A DNA stretch of 64,000 bases, taken from positions 2,046,001 to 2,110,000 of the forward strand of contig NW_024037065.1 of NCBI RefSeq assembly GCF_015706575.1. The letters are read 5' to 3'. This stretch comes from Patiria miniata (lineage: Eukaryota > Echinodermata > Asteroidea > Valvatida > Asterinidae). Position 1 is the stretch's first letter. Every line of letters starts with the position of its first letter. The translations under genes were made by a program, and so were the position numbers. The notes beneath the pieces are model-generated. The model worked only from the letters and a program-made list of their open reading frames with translations. It did no database searches and had not been told where the DNA came from. Below are positions 43,839-51,679 of this stretch, piece after piece.

Positions 43839-45068
43839 TTACCGAGAATTTGAACTTGTAAGTTTTTCGATAAGAGATTTTTTTTCTTTTGCAAACCGTT
43901 CGTCTACCCGTTTTTTAACTTCTTTTTCAAAGTCTGTATCGTTTTTAAGTTTTTGAAGCTTTGTGCTGGTCTTTGTTCTAATTATTTGCTTAAGCTCGTT
44001 AAATTTTGCGAGCTCTCTCGTAATCAGTAAGAACTCTTCGTGCGATATATCTCCGTCGTTGATGGCTTGAGACACGTATTCTTCAATCGTGTTAAGTTTG
44101 GAGTCTGCTAATATTTTAATCTGGTCGTGCTTTTTTAGCTTGGCGGATAATCGCCTAGACGCGATTCTAAGCAGAATATCTACACCAAAAGCGCCTATAA
44201 ACGTTCCTTCTAGCACCAATCCAACGGGGGCTGATATAACACCCAAGAGAGCGGGAATACCGACAGCCCCCGCTATAGCCCCCAATCCTTCTAATCCTAT
44301 CTCTACGTAATTAATAGTGTCGATCACTCTCTTTATTTTTTTATAAGTGCGCTCTCGGTGGTCTCTCTCTTTCAAGATTAAAGATCGAATCTCTTCAATC
44401 TTTTTAAGTCTGTACACTTTTGTTTCTTCGTTACTATTTAATCGGAGTACATCTCCAGAAATATCAGGGTATAACGCCTTACCATCTACACTCATGTTTT
44501 TAATATAAAAAGATTTTAAAATTAAAAGATCTCCAACTCTATCAATACACTCACACCCTTGTTGTTGATGATCTGTCCTTTTTTCACCTATGATTGAAAA
44601 TGTCAGTTTGTCGATTATACCGTTTTTAAGTTTCTTGAAATCCTCGACTCTATCAGGCTCGGGTTTGCGCGTACCCACGGGTACGATTTTTAAAATGTCG
44701 GACGGACGACCATCACAAAAGTTTTCACTCGTACTTAATTGCGGGCAGCGAATAAACAAAAATTTTAACGGATGAATGTCGTAAGACCCCGCATATACCA
44801 CTTTGGGTATCAGTCTTCCTTTGGGTAAATTGAGTAATCGAGAGACTTCTCTGTTTAAACGCAATTTGAGATTGACGTCGGTTACCACCAACGTCACCTT
44901 TTTAGATTCTCTAAATATTCGAAAACTTACCCCGGGTATATAATTTAAAATAAAATCGAACCAATCGACGTCGTACCACCCAGGTGGGATGGTGACCGAA
45001 CCGGTGACTCCGGCTGGTAACGGCGCTAAAAGACTCGGAGAAATAAAATCTAAATTATCACCAGACAC
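43839..45068 (-). CDS. Penton-like minor capsid protein with C-terminal membrane segment
   Basis: This is a long minus-strand frame of 409 codons from a GTG. The frame is open for at least 40 codons upstream without a clear ATG, so the true start is unresolved. The first half matches penton landmarks: IPPGWYDVDWFDFI, RESKKVTLVV, SRLLNLPKGRL, GSYDIHPLKFLFIRC and DILKIVPVG. The second half is unlike element 1's penton. It has a coiled region, a hydrophobic stretch (GLEGLGAIAGAVGIPALLGV and on to FIGAFGVDILL) and a charged helical tail. It may be a fusion that anchors the vertex to an internal membrane (inference). Confidence 0.65.
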   Translation of the reverse strand: MSGDNLDFISPSLLAPLPAGVTGSVTIPPGWYDVDWFDFILNYIPGVSFRIFRESKKVTLVVTDVNLKLRLNREVSRLLNLPKGRLIPKVVYAGSYDIHPLKFLFIRCPQLSTSENFCDGRPSDILKIVPVGTRKPEPDRVEDFKKLKNGIIDKLTFSIIGEKRTDHQQQGCECIDRVGDLLILKSFYIKNMSVDGKALYPDISGDVLRLNSNEETKVYRLKKIEEIRSLILKERDHRERTYKKIKRVIDTINYVEIGLEGLGAIAGAVGIPALLGVISAPVGLVLEGTFIGAFGVDILLRIASRRLSAKLKKHDQIKILADSKLNTIEEYVSQAINDGDISHEEFLLITRELAKFNELKQIIRTKTSTKLQKLKNDTDFEKEVKKRVDERFAKEKKSLIEKLTSSNSR

Positions 45069-45154
45069 GACAAGACTCCCACGTATTGTTATCCCAGCAT
45101 TTCTAATTATTCTTACCCTAGGTTCGCTTATTATACCGTCGATATATTCTAGCG

Positions 45155-45592
45155 CTATCTTTTTCCTTCTACGATAAAGCTTCTTCTTTCTGATAAGATG
45201 TTTGCCAAAAAATTTATCGTATTGCGTTGTTCGTCGGTTAGTGTTCTGTCTCTTCTTTTATCATCTAAAAATCTTATACCATTTACAATTTGATCCATTT
45301 CTTCTTTGATCGATTCTAAAGCAGAGTCTAGTCTATCTTCTTCGTACGCTTCTATAAGATCGTTTATAACTCTATTGAAAGTATTTTCGTCGTTAATTAA
45401 AAAGTCGTAGGGGTACTCGGGTACCAATTGTATATTTGTAAACCAATCAATCTCCGTGGCGCTGGAAATATTAAAATATCCGGGGTTAAACATTACCCTT
45501 TTTACGCGTACAGATTTTTGACCGTTTAAATTATCTACAACGTCTTCTAATTTAAACGTCTGCTCATTTTGAAACAAGTGAAACGAATGCAT
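45155..45592 (-). CDS. Unknown protein overlapping the penton-like frame
   Basis: This predicted 145-residue product opens MHSFHLFQNEQTFKLED and includes RVMFNPGYFNISSATEIDWF. Those phrases echo the N-terminus of penton-like proteins (LFNP, YFNIT). The C-terminal half is a charged helix. It ends in a frame different from, and overlapping, the upstream extension of the 43839-45068 frame. The two could be one gene split by a frameshift, or two genes. An ATAAAATG leader precedes the start. I do not recognise it beyond this. Confidence 0.5.
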   Translation of the reverse strand: MHSFHLFQNEQTFKLEDVVDNLNGQKSVRVKRVMFNPGYFNISSATEIDWFTNIQLVPEYPYDFLINDENTFNRVINDLIEAYEEDRLDSALESIKEEMDQIVNGIRFLDDKRRDRTLTDEQRNTINFLANILSERRSFIVEGKR

Positions 45593-45633
45593 TTATTTTA
45601 AAGTCTTTTTATATTAAAACTGAAACTAAAATA

Positions 45634-45744
45634 ATGGCTGCTTTTATGTTGTTAAAAAAGCAGATACTAGATAGATTATCGTTGACGGTAGGAATATTAG
45701 CTATCGTTGGCATGGGTATTTTAGCTTACGAGGCAACGCGATAA
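45634..45744 (+). CDS. 36-residue single-span membrane peptide
   Basis: The short frame starts ATGGCTGCTTTTATG and encodes a basic N-terminus followed by a hydrophobic span (LTVGILAIVGMGILAYEA). It shares a 40-base divergent AT-rich promoter region with the gene at 45592. It ends 27 bases before a strong hairpin that could end its transcript. Small membrane proteins are common in Polintons, but this one is too short for a family call. Confidence 0.45.
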   Translation: MAAFMLLKKQILDRLSLTVGILAIVGMGILAYEATR

Positions 45745-45771
45745 GTCACACTCTAATCACAACACACAAAA

Positions 45772-45808
45772 AATAAGCCTTACCAACTTTGCGCTGGTAA
45801 GGCTTATT
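45772..45808. terminator. Perfect 14-bp stem hairpin between converging genes
   Basis: AATAAGCCTTACCA and its exact complement flank a 9-base loop (ACTTTGCGC), with T-runs outward. It sits between the plus-strand peptide at 45744 and the end of the minus-strand structural gene near 45835. It could serve both transcripts. Hairpin 3'-end signals are known in mimivirus-type viruses and virophages. Confidence 0.7.
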
Positions 45809-46001
45809 TTTTTGTTTAAACTTGATTACAATAACTACCATCGTTTTTGCAGGTAGGCAAACACCAAGGCTCCCACACCCAAAAACAAAGCCCACACGTG
45901 TTCGGCCAACCACGATACGGATTACTCAGCGCGTTAAATATCCAACTGAGTACGCTGCCTATGATACCCGGCAGAGCACCCAACGCGCTCACTCCGAGTT
46001 T

Positions 46002-47084
46002 TTAAAGAGCAGATGCAAAATTAGCGAGTTGTTTTGAAATCCACTCTTTGATACCACCTTTTGGTGTTGGTGTTGGTGTTGGCGATGGCGCGGTTGGGGC
46101 ACCCACACCTCTCACGCTAGCGACGATGCTACTCACTATCGTGCTGATGGCTAAACTCAAAGCGGCTAAAATACTCACTACGGTCACACCTTGTTCTCTA
46201 AACAGAGTTCTAATCTTTTCCGCCAGAGTCGTGTCGTCGCCTAAAATTTTATTAATCGTTTCTTTGATTCTAGCGATCTGACATTTGAGTCCTCGTTCGT
46301 TGGCTTTTGCGGCTTCTAATCTGGCGGATCTTTCAGAGTCTAAGTCGCTCAATGTATCGTTTAACTCTCGTCGACCCTCTTCGCTGTGAGATTCGTCGAG
46401 TTCTTGTCTCGTGGCTGCAATCTCGTCATCGAGTTGAGTGAGACGCGCTAAATTAAGTTCTAGGTTACCTCTTAACGTCTGAAGACTTTTGTCTAAACCC
46501 TGGAGTTCTCTGTAATTCAATCCCTCCGTTTGAGCGTCGGTGTCGCGTTGTAAATCGTCTATAATCTCGATTATCTCATCGAATACCTCATCGGCGGCTC
46601 TGGGTAGTTCTGTCATGGGGATACTCTCGGGTTGTACTTTTTCAAGTTTATCTTTTAGTTTGACAAGTAGTGTTGGTTTATAGTCAGCGATTTTGAGGGT
46701 GTCGCGAATAAATGCGGTACCATATTTACTTTGTAAGGTACTTAATTTGTAATATATTCTTTGACCACCTCGTCTATAAGATAATGGTTCTCGACCTTTA
46801 TATGTTTTAACGTATAGATTTCTGTCTTTACCAATTTCAAAATCGTTGGGGTCGATAAACGCGGGGTCTATATTATTTTGTTTGTAAAATGAATCAACAT
46901 CTTCTTTTATTAGTTCTATAGATAAACTGCTTATTGTACCCGTGCCCAGGACGCTTTCTGTGTCTAGCGGTTGTGTAGTAGTATCAAAAGTATCGTCCCA
47001 ATCTAGATTGGTCTCTGCTACATCATCATCATTGTTATCATCGTAATCATCAACGGGGTCAAGGTCAAATCTTCCCTCATCCAT
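46002..47084 (-). CDS. Coiled-coil structural protein with C-terminal membrane span (frame broken at tail)
   Basis: The 360-residue open part has an acidic, Asp-rich N-terminus, a globular stretch (DPNDFEIGKDRNLYVKTYKG) and a coiled coil (about residues 170-290). A hydrophobic span VSILAALSLAISTIVSSIV precedes a Pro/Thr repeat and a GGIKEWISKQLANFASAL helix. Conserved hydrophobic sequence continues below 46002 in a second frame and then a third, to a stop at 45835. The tail therefore carries two single-base breaks, near 46005 and 45905. Similar proteins with a Pro-rich linker and hydrophobic tail occur in invertebrate Polintons as I recall them. Function is unknown, probably virion or membrane structure. 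Confidence 0.65.
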   Translation of the reverse strand: MDEGRFDLDPVDDYDDNNDDDVAETNLDWDDTFDTTTQPLDTESVLGTGTISSLSIELIKEDVDSFYKQNNIDPAFIDPNDFEIGKDRNLYVKTYKGREPLSYRRGGQRIYYKLSTLQSKYGTAFIRDTLKIADYKPTLLVKLKDKLEKVQPESIPMTELPRAADEVFDEIIEIIDDLQRDTDAQTEGLNYRELQGLDKSLQTLRGNLELNLARLTQLDDEIAATRQELDESHSEEGRRELNDTLSDLDSERSARLEAAKANERGLKCQIARIKETINKILGDDTTLAEKIRTLFREQGVTVVSILAALSLAISTIVSSIVASVRGVGAPTAPSPTPTPTPKGGIKEWISKQLANFASAL

Positions 47085-47106
47085 TTATTTAATAAACCTA
47101 TTTAAA

Positions 47107-47349
47107 TTATGCCGTTTTCATTATACTGCCCGGTAGTATACCCTGGGTCACCAACCAATTTTGCGTGGCCAGAGCTCCACTTATAATGCCCGTCAATTTA
47201 GCCGCATCTTCTACGCTTAGTTTGCTTAAATCTGGCGCTTTTATTTTGAGTAGTTTAGCTCCTACCATGGCGTGTCCCATCACCAAACCCGATATGACGG
47301 CTCCGTGATAAATCGTATTAGCTATTCCGTTTGTGTCAAAGTTACTCAT
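47107..47349 (-). CDS. Small conserved Polinton membrane protein
   Basis: The 80-residue product opens MSNFDTNGIANTIYHGAVIS, has a hydrophobic helix (GAVISGLVMGHAMVGAKLL) and ends TQNWLVTQGILPGSIMKTA. The N(G/N)I...YH...VSGL pattern and the terminal QGI(L/I)P phrase are shared by small proteins of cnidarian and mollusc Polintons as I remember them. It lies in a minus-strand series of small structural genes. Function unknown. Confidence 0.65.
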   Translation of the reverse strand: MSNFDTNGIANTIYHGAVISGLVMGHAMVGAKLLKIKAPDLSKLSVEDAAKLTGIISGALATQNWLVTQGILPGSIMKTA

Positions 47350-47382
47350 CGTTTTTAATATAACAATTTTTAAATTGCTGGT

Positions 47383-47757
47383 TTATTCCATGTCTAGCGT
47401 TTTGGGGGCGCTGGGTGTAGTGGGTTGCGTGACTACCGGCACTGGCTGTACTACCTGCGCAGTTGCCTTACTTTTTAGTACCAGCAACCCCACTCCTATT
47501 ATAGACGCTATTGCACCCCACATCACCCAAGAGTTGTAGTCCGGTGAGCTCGTAGCTTCGTCCGATGTTACGTTCATTTTTGCTAATTTTAATTTCATCT
47601 GTCTATTGTGCTCGGCTAAAGCTTTACCCTGCTGAATTCGTTTAGGATTTTTAGTCTTGGTCACTCTCGTTACCGTCGGTGACGACGTTGTTTTTATCGG
47701 TTGAGGCGTCTCTGTCTCTGCTGGTTGAGCTGTGATCGGTGCTTTCTGATCTTCCAT
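47383..47757 (-). CDS. Single-span membrane protein with KNPKR-QGKALAEHNR motif
   Basis: This 124-residue protein has a Pro/Thr-rich N-terminus, a basic motif (KNPKRIQQGKALAEHNRQ), one membrane span (WVMWGAIASIIGVGLLVL) and a Pro/Val/Thr tail. The basic motif recurs in small Polinton proteins as I recall. Its start overlaps the end of the next gene upstream (47651-48220) by 107 bases in another frame, an overlap typical of compact viral operons. Confidence 0.6.
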   Translation of the reverse strand: MEDQKAPITAQPAETETPQPIKTTSSPTVTRVTKTKNPKRIQQGKALAEHNRQMKLKLAKMNVTSDEATSSPDYNSWVMWGAIASIIGVGLLVLKSKATAQVVQPVPVVTQPTTPSAPKTLDME

Positions 47758-48220
47758 TTATTATATGAGGTTTATTAAATTTCAAATGTTTTGTTGTGAT
47801 TATCGTAGCTACTAAGGGTGATATTAAAGTTCCGTACTTGTAACAAACGTCACTCAACATACCAGCCATACTCGCGCTTATAATAGGATCAGAACTCAAG
47901 TCGTTGGTGAGTTCTTCTTCAGAATCTATAGTGACGTTATATCCTAAAACTTGTACGGGTGTAACAACAGCTAACACTCTCGAAAATAGACTTAAAGTGT
48001 ATTTACCAACGGTTTTAACAATTTCATTTCCAAATTTAGTTTCGTACAGATGATACAGCTTTTCGAGTTCTTTCCTGTCAAGAGCTTCGATATGTTTAAC
48101 GGTGTATTCCTTTCCCAAGTACTTTCTAGAGTTTCCGGCTGCTATGACACCGCACAAACGATCTTTATGTTCTGCGTTGTGATCTTGTTCGTTCGTTAAA
48201 GTAAGTTTTAGGTCCTCCAT
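47651..48220 (-). CDS. Conserved Polinton protein of unknown function
   Basis: The 189-residue product opens MEDLKLTLTNEQD. Recognisable stretches include YTVKHIEALDRKELEKLYHL, ETKFGNEIVKTVGKY and an LTNDLSSDPIISASMAG block followed by YKYGTLISPLVATI. Equivalent order (a KEVEKYY-type helix, then NDLESDP, then YKYG) is familiar from invertebrate Polintons. The C-terminal 40 residues are Ser/Asp-rich and lie over the start of the next gene. Function unknown; position among capsid genes suggests a virion role. Confidence 0.6.
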   Translation of the reverse strand: MEDLKLTLTNEQDHNAEHKDRLCGVIAAGNSRKYLGKEYTVKHIEALDRKELEKLYHLYETKFGNEIVKTVGKYTLSLFSRVLAVVTPVQVLGYNVTIDSEEELTNDLSSDPIISASMAGMLSDVCYKYGTLISPLVATIITTKHLKFNKPHIINGRSESTDHSSTSRDRDASTDKNNVVTDGNESDQD

Positions 48221-48360
48221 TTAATTAGAAAGGAGTTTAATTTTGTTGTAGCTTTTGCAACTTTATTACAAAGGCAAAGGTACTCGTAGGTGTAAAACGA
48301 TAAATTAATCGATATGACGATAATAGCCAAAAACTGCAAATACTTGAATATTGCTATCAT
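48208..48360 (-). CDS. 50-residue single-span membrane peptide
   Basis: A short frame from ATG at 48360 encodes MIAIFKYLQFLAIIVISINL and then a Cys/Lys tail. It runs four codons into the start of the 48220 gene in another frame. The hydrophobic N-terminus and tight overlap favour a real small membrane protein, but chance cannot be excluded. Confidence 0.4.
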   Translation of the reverse strand: MIAIFKYLQFLAIIVISINLSFYTYEYLCLCNKVAKATTKLNSFLIKWRT

Positions 48361-48436
48361 TTACTAACAGCAAAATACATTTTGTTGACGTTTGTTGATT
48401 AACAAATTGTAATGCTTGTGTAGTTTGTTGAATAGG

Positions 48437-48546
48437 TTGTTACTCAGCAAGCTATTAATTGTTACTCAGCAAGCTATTAATTGTTACTCACCTAGTTATT
48501 AATTGTTACTCACCTAGTTATTAATTGTTACTCACCTAGCTACTCA
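48437..48546. repeat. 22-bp tandem repeat, five copies
   Basis: Units of TTGTTACTCACCTAGTTATT-AA alternate with a variant having CAGCAAGC at the centre. The last, partial unit runs into the 3' end of the ATPase gene. Changes are shared by neighbouring units, which indicates local expansion. Confidence 0.9.
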
Positions 48547-49112
48547 AGTAGCTCGTAACTAACTGGAGGTTCCGTGTATACGACCAATTTACTATATTTT
48601 ACATCTCTTAAACGTCGTTTTATATAATCTCGTTCTTCAATCGGTACGACGTTATCTTTGCAGTAAAATAAAGCCAACCAGGCCGTGTTTTCTCTATAAT
48701 CTTTTAAAACGCTGTTGTACTTTTGGGTCAGTAACCAACAGCTGTGATTTATGTGTCTTCCGCTAAACGCCATCTTGCTTAGCGCGCACGTCTTTTTACG
48801 ATATTTAATCTCTTGATCCGAAGAGCAATCGTCCACGATAAACAGCGTGGCAACACCTTCGAATATTTTACTGTAAAAATCGATCGCTTCGTTGAGCGTC
48901 ATCTTGTACAAATCCGGATCGCAGAGGTATACCTCGGGATCTGCTTGAATCCACTTTCTGGAGATGTACGTTTTGTTTTTAAATATGGTAGGGCAAATGA
49001 TGACTATCGCTTCAAATGTATTTTTATAGTCTGACTCTAACAGATCCAAAATCCATTTGGTTTTACCCGAATTTGTTTTGCCGACGATTAAAGCGCAATG
49101 CGGTTGTGTCAT
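48540..49112 (-). CDS. FtsK/HerA-type (A32-like) genome packaging ATPase
   Basis: This 190-residue protein has a Walker A motif at residues 11-18 (GKTNSGKT) and a Walker B at about 90-95 (TLFIVDDCSS). An AFSGRHINHSCWLLTQKYN sensor-like segment follows. That combination is characteristic of Polinton and NCLDV packaging ATPases, which drive DNA into the empty capsid. It is one base apart from the capsid gene (start at 49112, capsid stop at 49114) on the same strand. The frame is intact and near the usual length for Polintons. Confidence 0.92.
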   Translation of the reverse strand: MTQPHCALIVGKTNSGKTKWILDLLESDYKNTFEAIVIICPTIFKNKTYISRKWIQADPEVYLCDPDLYKMTLNEAIDFYSKIFEGVATLFIVDDCSSDQEIKYRKKTCALSKMAFSGRHINHSCWLLTQKYNSVLKDYRENTAWLALFYCKDNVVPIEERDYIKRRLRDVKYSKLVVYTEPPVSYELLE

Positions 49113-49113
49113 T

Positions 49114-50382
49114 TTAACTTAACAGAGATTTAAAATTCCCGTCTTCCAAGGTCAATTGAGCATCCATGACCAAAAAGACGTACATCGTGAGGTCACCTTG
49201 ACTTTCGGCTTCTCTGTTAAATTGAACGTTGATGCCTCCTCCGTCTCCGAGTTTCCTACCGGATCCGTGAGCGGAATTGTCGTCGTTACTTCTAAAATCG
49301 AGCCACAGACCGTACTTGTTTTTTAGATAGTCTCCGAGGTCACAACCCGTCAAATTCAAGTCTTTAGCTACTCCGCGCCCGCTTTCGGTATCGCTGTCTC
49401 CAAAGAACTTGTTAATTTCGTTCCAGTGTTGATATTGAAACATGCCTTGACTGTAGAGTTGATTGGGTTTACCTTCTACAGTCACCGATGTTTTGGTTAG
49501 TTTTGGATTATAAAATCGCTGCGGGCTTTTCTCAGTGGGATCTTTAAACAAAAACAAAATACCCTTGAGACTCCTGATGGGTTGATTGACGCTGACGTTC
49601 CAAAGCGTGTCCGATTTGTTGACGGATCTAACTTCTAGCGAGTGGATTTTATCAAACAGATATTGCATTAACCCCTTGTGTTTATTTCTGATGGTGATGG
49701 CTAGGTCTCTGTTGGTCACCACTTCGTATTCGAGAGACAAGTCTGAGATACTGTACATCGCCGCCGTATCTGAACTGTTGACTACTTTATCGTGATCGTT
49801 AAACTTTATCTCGTACGTCAGAGGTTGTTTTAAACCGCTGGGGTAAAAAGGGTGATGCGAAGTCAGTATGTCAATGTCTAGGGGAATACAATATCTGTTA
49901 CCATAGGCATCCGCTATAGCCTGATCTTTACCGTTGTTGGAGCCCGCGTTAGCATCTTGAGCCCCAATTCTTAGTTTAGACACGTTTTCTTTTTCTATGC
50001 CCGAGTACGCCATGTTTCGAGTTGCCGAGCTGTTGATCCAATTGTCTTTAAAGTTGTGATACACGTCGGCGTTACGATAACTTATAATTTCGTGACCTTG
50101 AAGTCTGACGCTGATTTCGCTGACTAAATTTCTGGCCAAATTACCAAAAATGGTTCTATTGTTGTCACCTCCACCTTCGAGTTCTAAATTGAAAGCTAGT
50201 TTACAAGTGTCAGGTACGATCACGTCGTCTACGCCCAATTGAGGAAACTTAACTCTCAGCGTTTGCCCCGCCGATATACTACTAGGATTGTGGGTAATGA
50301 CCACCTCTTTTCTCTCGCCCTTGATGGATCTGGGTATTTTTAATAGCCTGCTGGGATTGAGCTTTTTTCCGTACGCATTCAT
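49114..50382 (-). CDS. Major capsid protein (double jelly-roll)
   Basis: The 422-residue product opens MNAYGKKLNPSRLLKIPRSI. It includes VKFPQLGVDDVIVPDTCKLA, an ISVRLQGHEIISYRNADVYH strand, KDNWINSSATRN and a C-terminal QLTLEDGNFKSLLS. This is the Polinton hexon type in which VPDTxxLxFxLEL and N-x-GR-xI-strand motifs are shared. It would form the icosahedral shell. It differs strongly from the element 1 capsid, so the two elements belong to separate lineages. An ATAAATAAAATG leader precedes the start. The frame is intact. Confidence 0.88.
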   Translation of the reverse strand: MNAYGKKLNPSRLLKIPRSIKGERKEVVITHNPSSISAGQTLRVKFPQLGVDDVIVPDTCKLAFNLELEGGGDNNRTIFGNLARNLVSEISVRLQGHEIISYRNADVYHNFKDNWINSSATRNMAYSGIEKENVSKLRIGAQDANAGSNNGKDQAIADAYGNRYCIPLDIDILTSHHPFYPSGLKQPLTYEIKFNDHDKVVNSSDTAAMYSISDLSLEYEVVTNRDLAITIRNKHKGLMQYLFDKIHSLEVRSVNKSDTLWNVSVNQPIRSLKGILFLFKDPTEKSPQRFYNPKLTKTSVTVEGKPNQLYSQGMFQYQHWNEINKFFGDSDTESGRGVAKDLNLTGCDLGDYLKNKYGLWLDFRSNDDNSAHGSGRKLGDGGGINVQFNREAESQGDLTMYVFLVMDAQLTLEDGNFKSLLS

Positions 50383-50486
50383 TTTATTTATACGAGTTTT
50401 AAATTTAAAGATATCTTTAAGCCAATAGACCCACCAATAGCGTTCCTCCCGCGATAAACACCAGCTCTCTTTCTATTTGTTGGTCG

Positions 50487-50780
50487 CTAGGTAGATTGTC
50501 CACTCACCTCGTTGTAGTAACGCAACGCTCGGTCTACGTTGGAAAATGTTTCTTTAGAGGCATTTTGTTTTCTGATACGTTCGTTTAGAAAATCTAGATA
50601 TTTCGTTCGTTCTCGTTGCCACTTATCTTTGGCGGCCGAGAGTTGTTCTATCGCTAAATCGTGTCTCTTACGCTCCTCGTCGACATCCCTCTGTTTCAGA
50701 TTTGAAAAGAAAAAGTTTGAACCCGTAAAAGCTAAAGCGTTGACGATCGCGCCTCCTAACATCATAGCAACGCTAGCCAT
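50487..50780 (-). CDS. Small conserved Polinton protein, membrane N-terminus plus coiled coil
   Basis: The 97-residue open part begins MASVAMMLGGAIVNALAFTG, then FSNLKQRDVDEERKRHDLAI and a helix EQLSAAKDKWQRERTKYLDF. The EERKRHDLAIEQL and NVDRALRYYNEV phrases recur in invertebrate Polintons as I recall. Homology continues past the stop in another frame to about 50425, ending in a hydrophobic tail, so a single-base break lies near 50495. The full protein would have a membrane span at each end. It is divergent from the integrase, 31 bases away. Confidence 0.65.
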   Translation of the reverse strand: MASVAMMLGGAIVNALAFTGSNFFFSNLKQRDVDEERKRHDLAIEQLSAAKDKWQRERTKYLDFLNERIRKQNASKETFSNVDRALRYYNEVSGQST

Positions 50781-50811
50781 ATTATTATAAACGTCTTTTA
50801 TATTAAATAAT

Positions 50812-51679
50812 ATGCAAACATTATCTAAACTGTATTATAGCCCGAGTGGTTATTGGAGAGGTGAAAGCGCCGTCGACCATTTACACGATAAAACCAAATT
50901 CGATAAAAAGGTAATCAGAGATTGGCTTAAAAAACAAGCGATCTGGCAAATTTATCTACCGGGTCCCGCGTACGTACCCAGACCTACGAGTACATTGCAA
51001 GAGTTTGAAACACCAAACGATTATCACCAAATGGATGTGCTATACCTACCCTGGGATAAAGTAAAACGCAAGACTTATAAATACGCTTTGACGGTTGTCG
51101 ACGTTGCGAGTCGATACCACGAAGCAGAACCTTTGGTTTCTAAAACGGCGGATTCCACGCGGGATGCTATCGTCAAGATTTACGCGAGGTTGCCTTTGAG
51201 TATACCCTATATAAACGTTGAGAGTAGATGCCGGTACCGAATTTAAAGGCGCGTTTAAAAAATGGATGGCTTCAAAAAACGTCGAGATTATCGTCGGCGA
51301 ACCCGGAAACCACCGATCGCAGGGTATCGTAGAAAGATTTAATCGAACGCTAGCCGAGAGACTGTTTGGTCATCAGTACGCTCAAGAAATGTTAAATTCC
51401 GAGAGTAGAAACACGCAATGGGTCGAGCGATTACCCAGCGTGATCAAAGCTATAAACGATGAAACGACGAGATTAATAGCTAAAGCACCGTCAGAGGCGG
51501 TTAAACTAGAACAGGTCCGGCAATCGCCGGCTAACCCCGTTAAAACAAAAGAGCAACAATTACCGCAAAAAGTCACAACGGGTCCTACTCTTTATTACCT
51601 TCAAAACGGCCCAAAAAGGAGTTTTGTGAGACAAGAGCTTCAAGTCGTACCCGAGGACACGCAATTACCGCCTAATTAA
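50812..51679 (+). pseudogene. Polinton integrase, frameshifted
   Basis: Two overlapping frames (50812-51246 and 51218-51679) together cover an RVE integrase. The first has an N-terminal region (KLYYSPSGYWRG) and the first aspartate in HQMDVLYLPW. The second has the next aspartate in DAGTEFKGAF and the glutamate in GIVERFNRTL, then a GPTLYYL SH3-like tail. The break lies near 51225. No chromodomain is visible, unlike in element 1. The 3' end overlaps the end of the convergent polymerase gene by eight bases. Confidence 0.88.
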
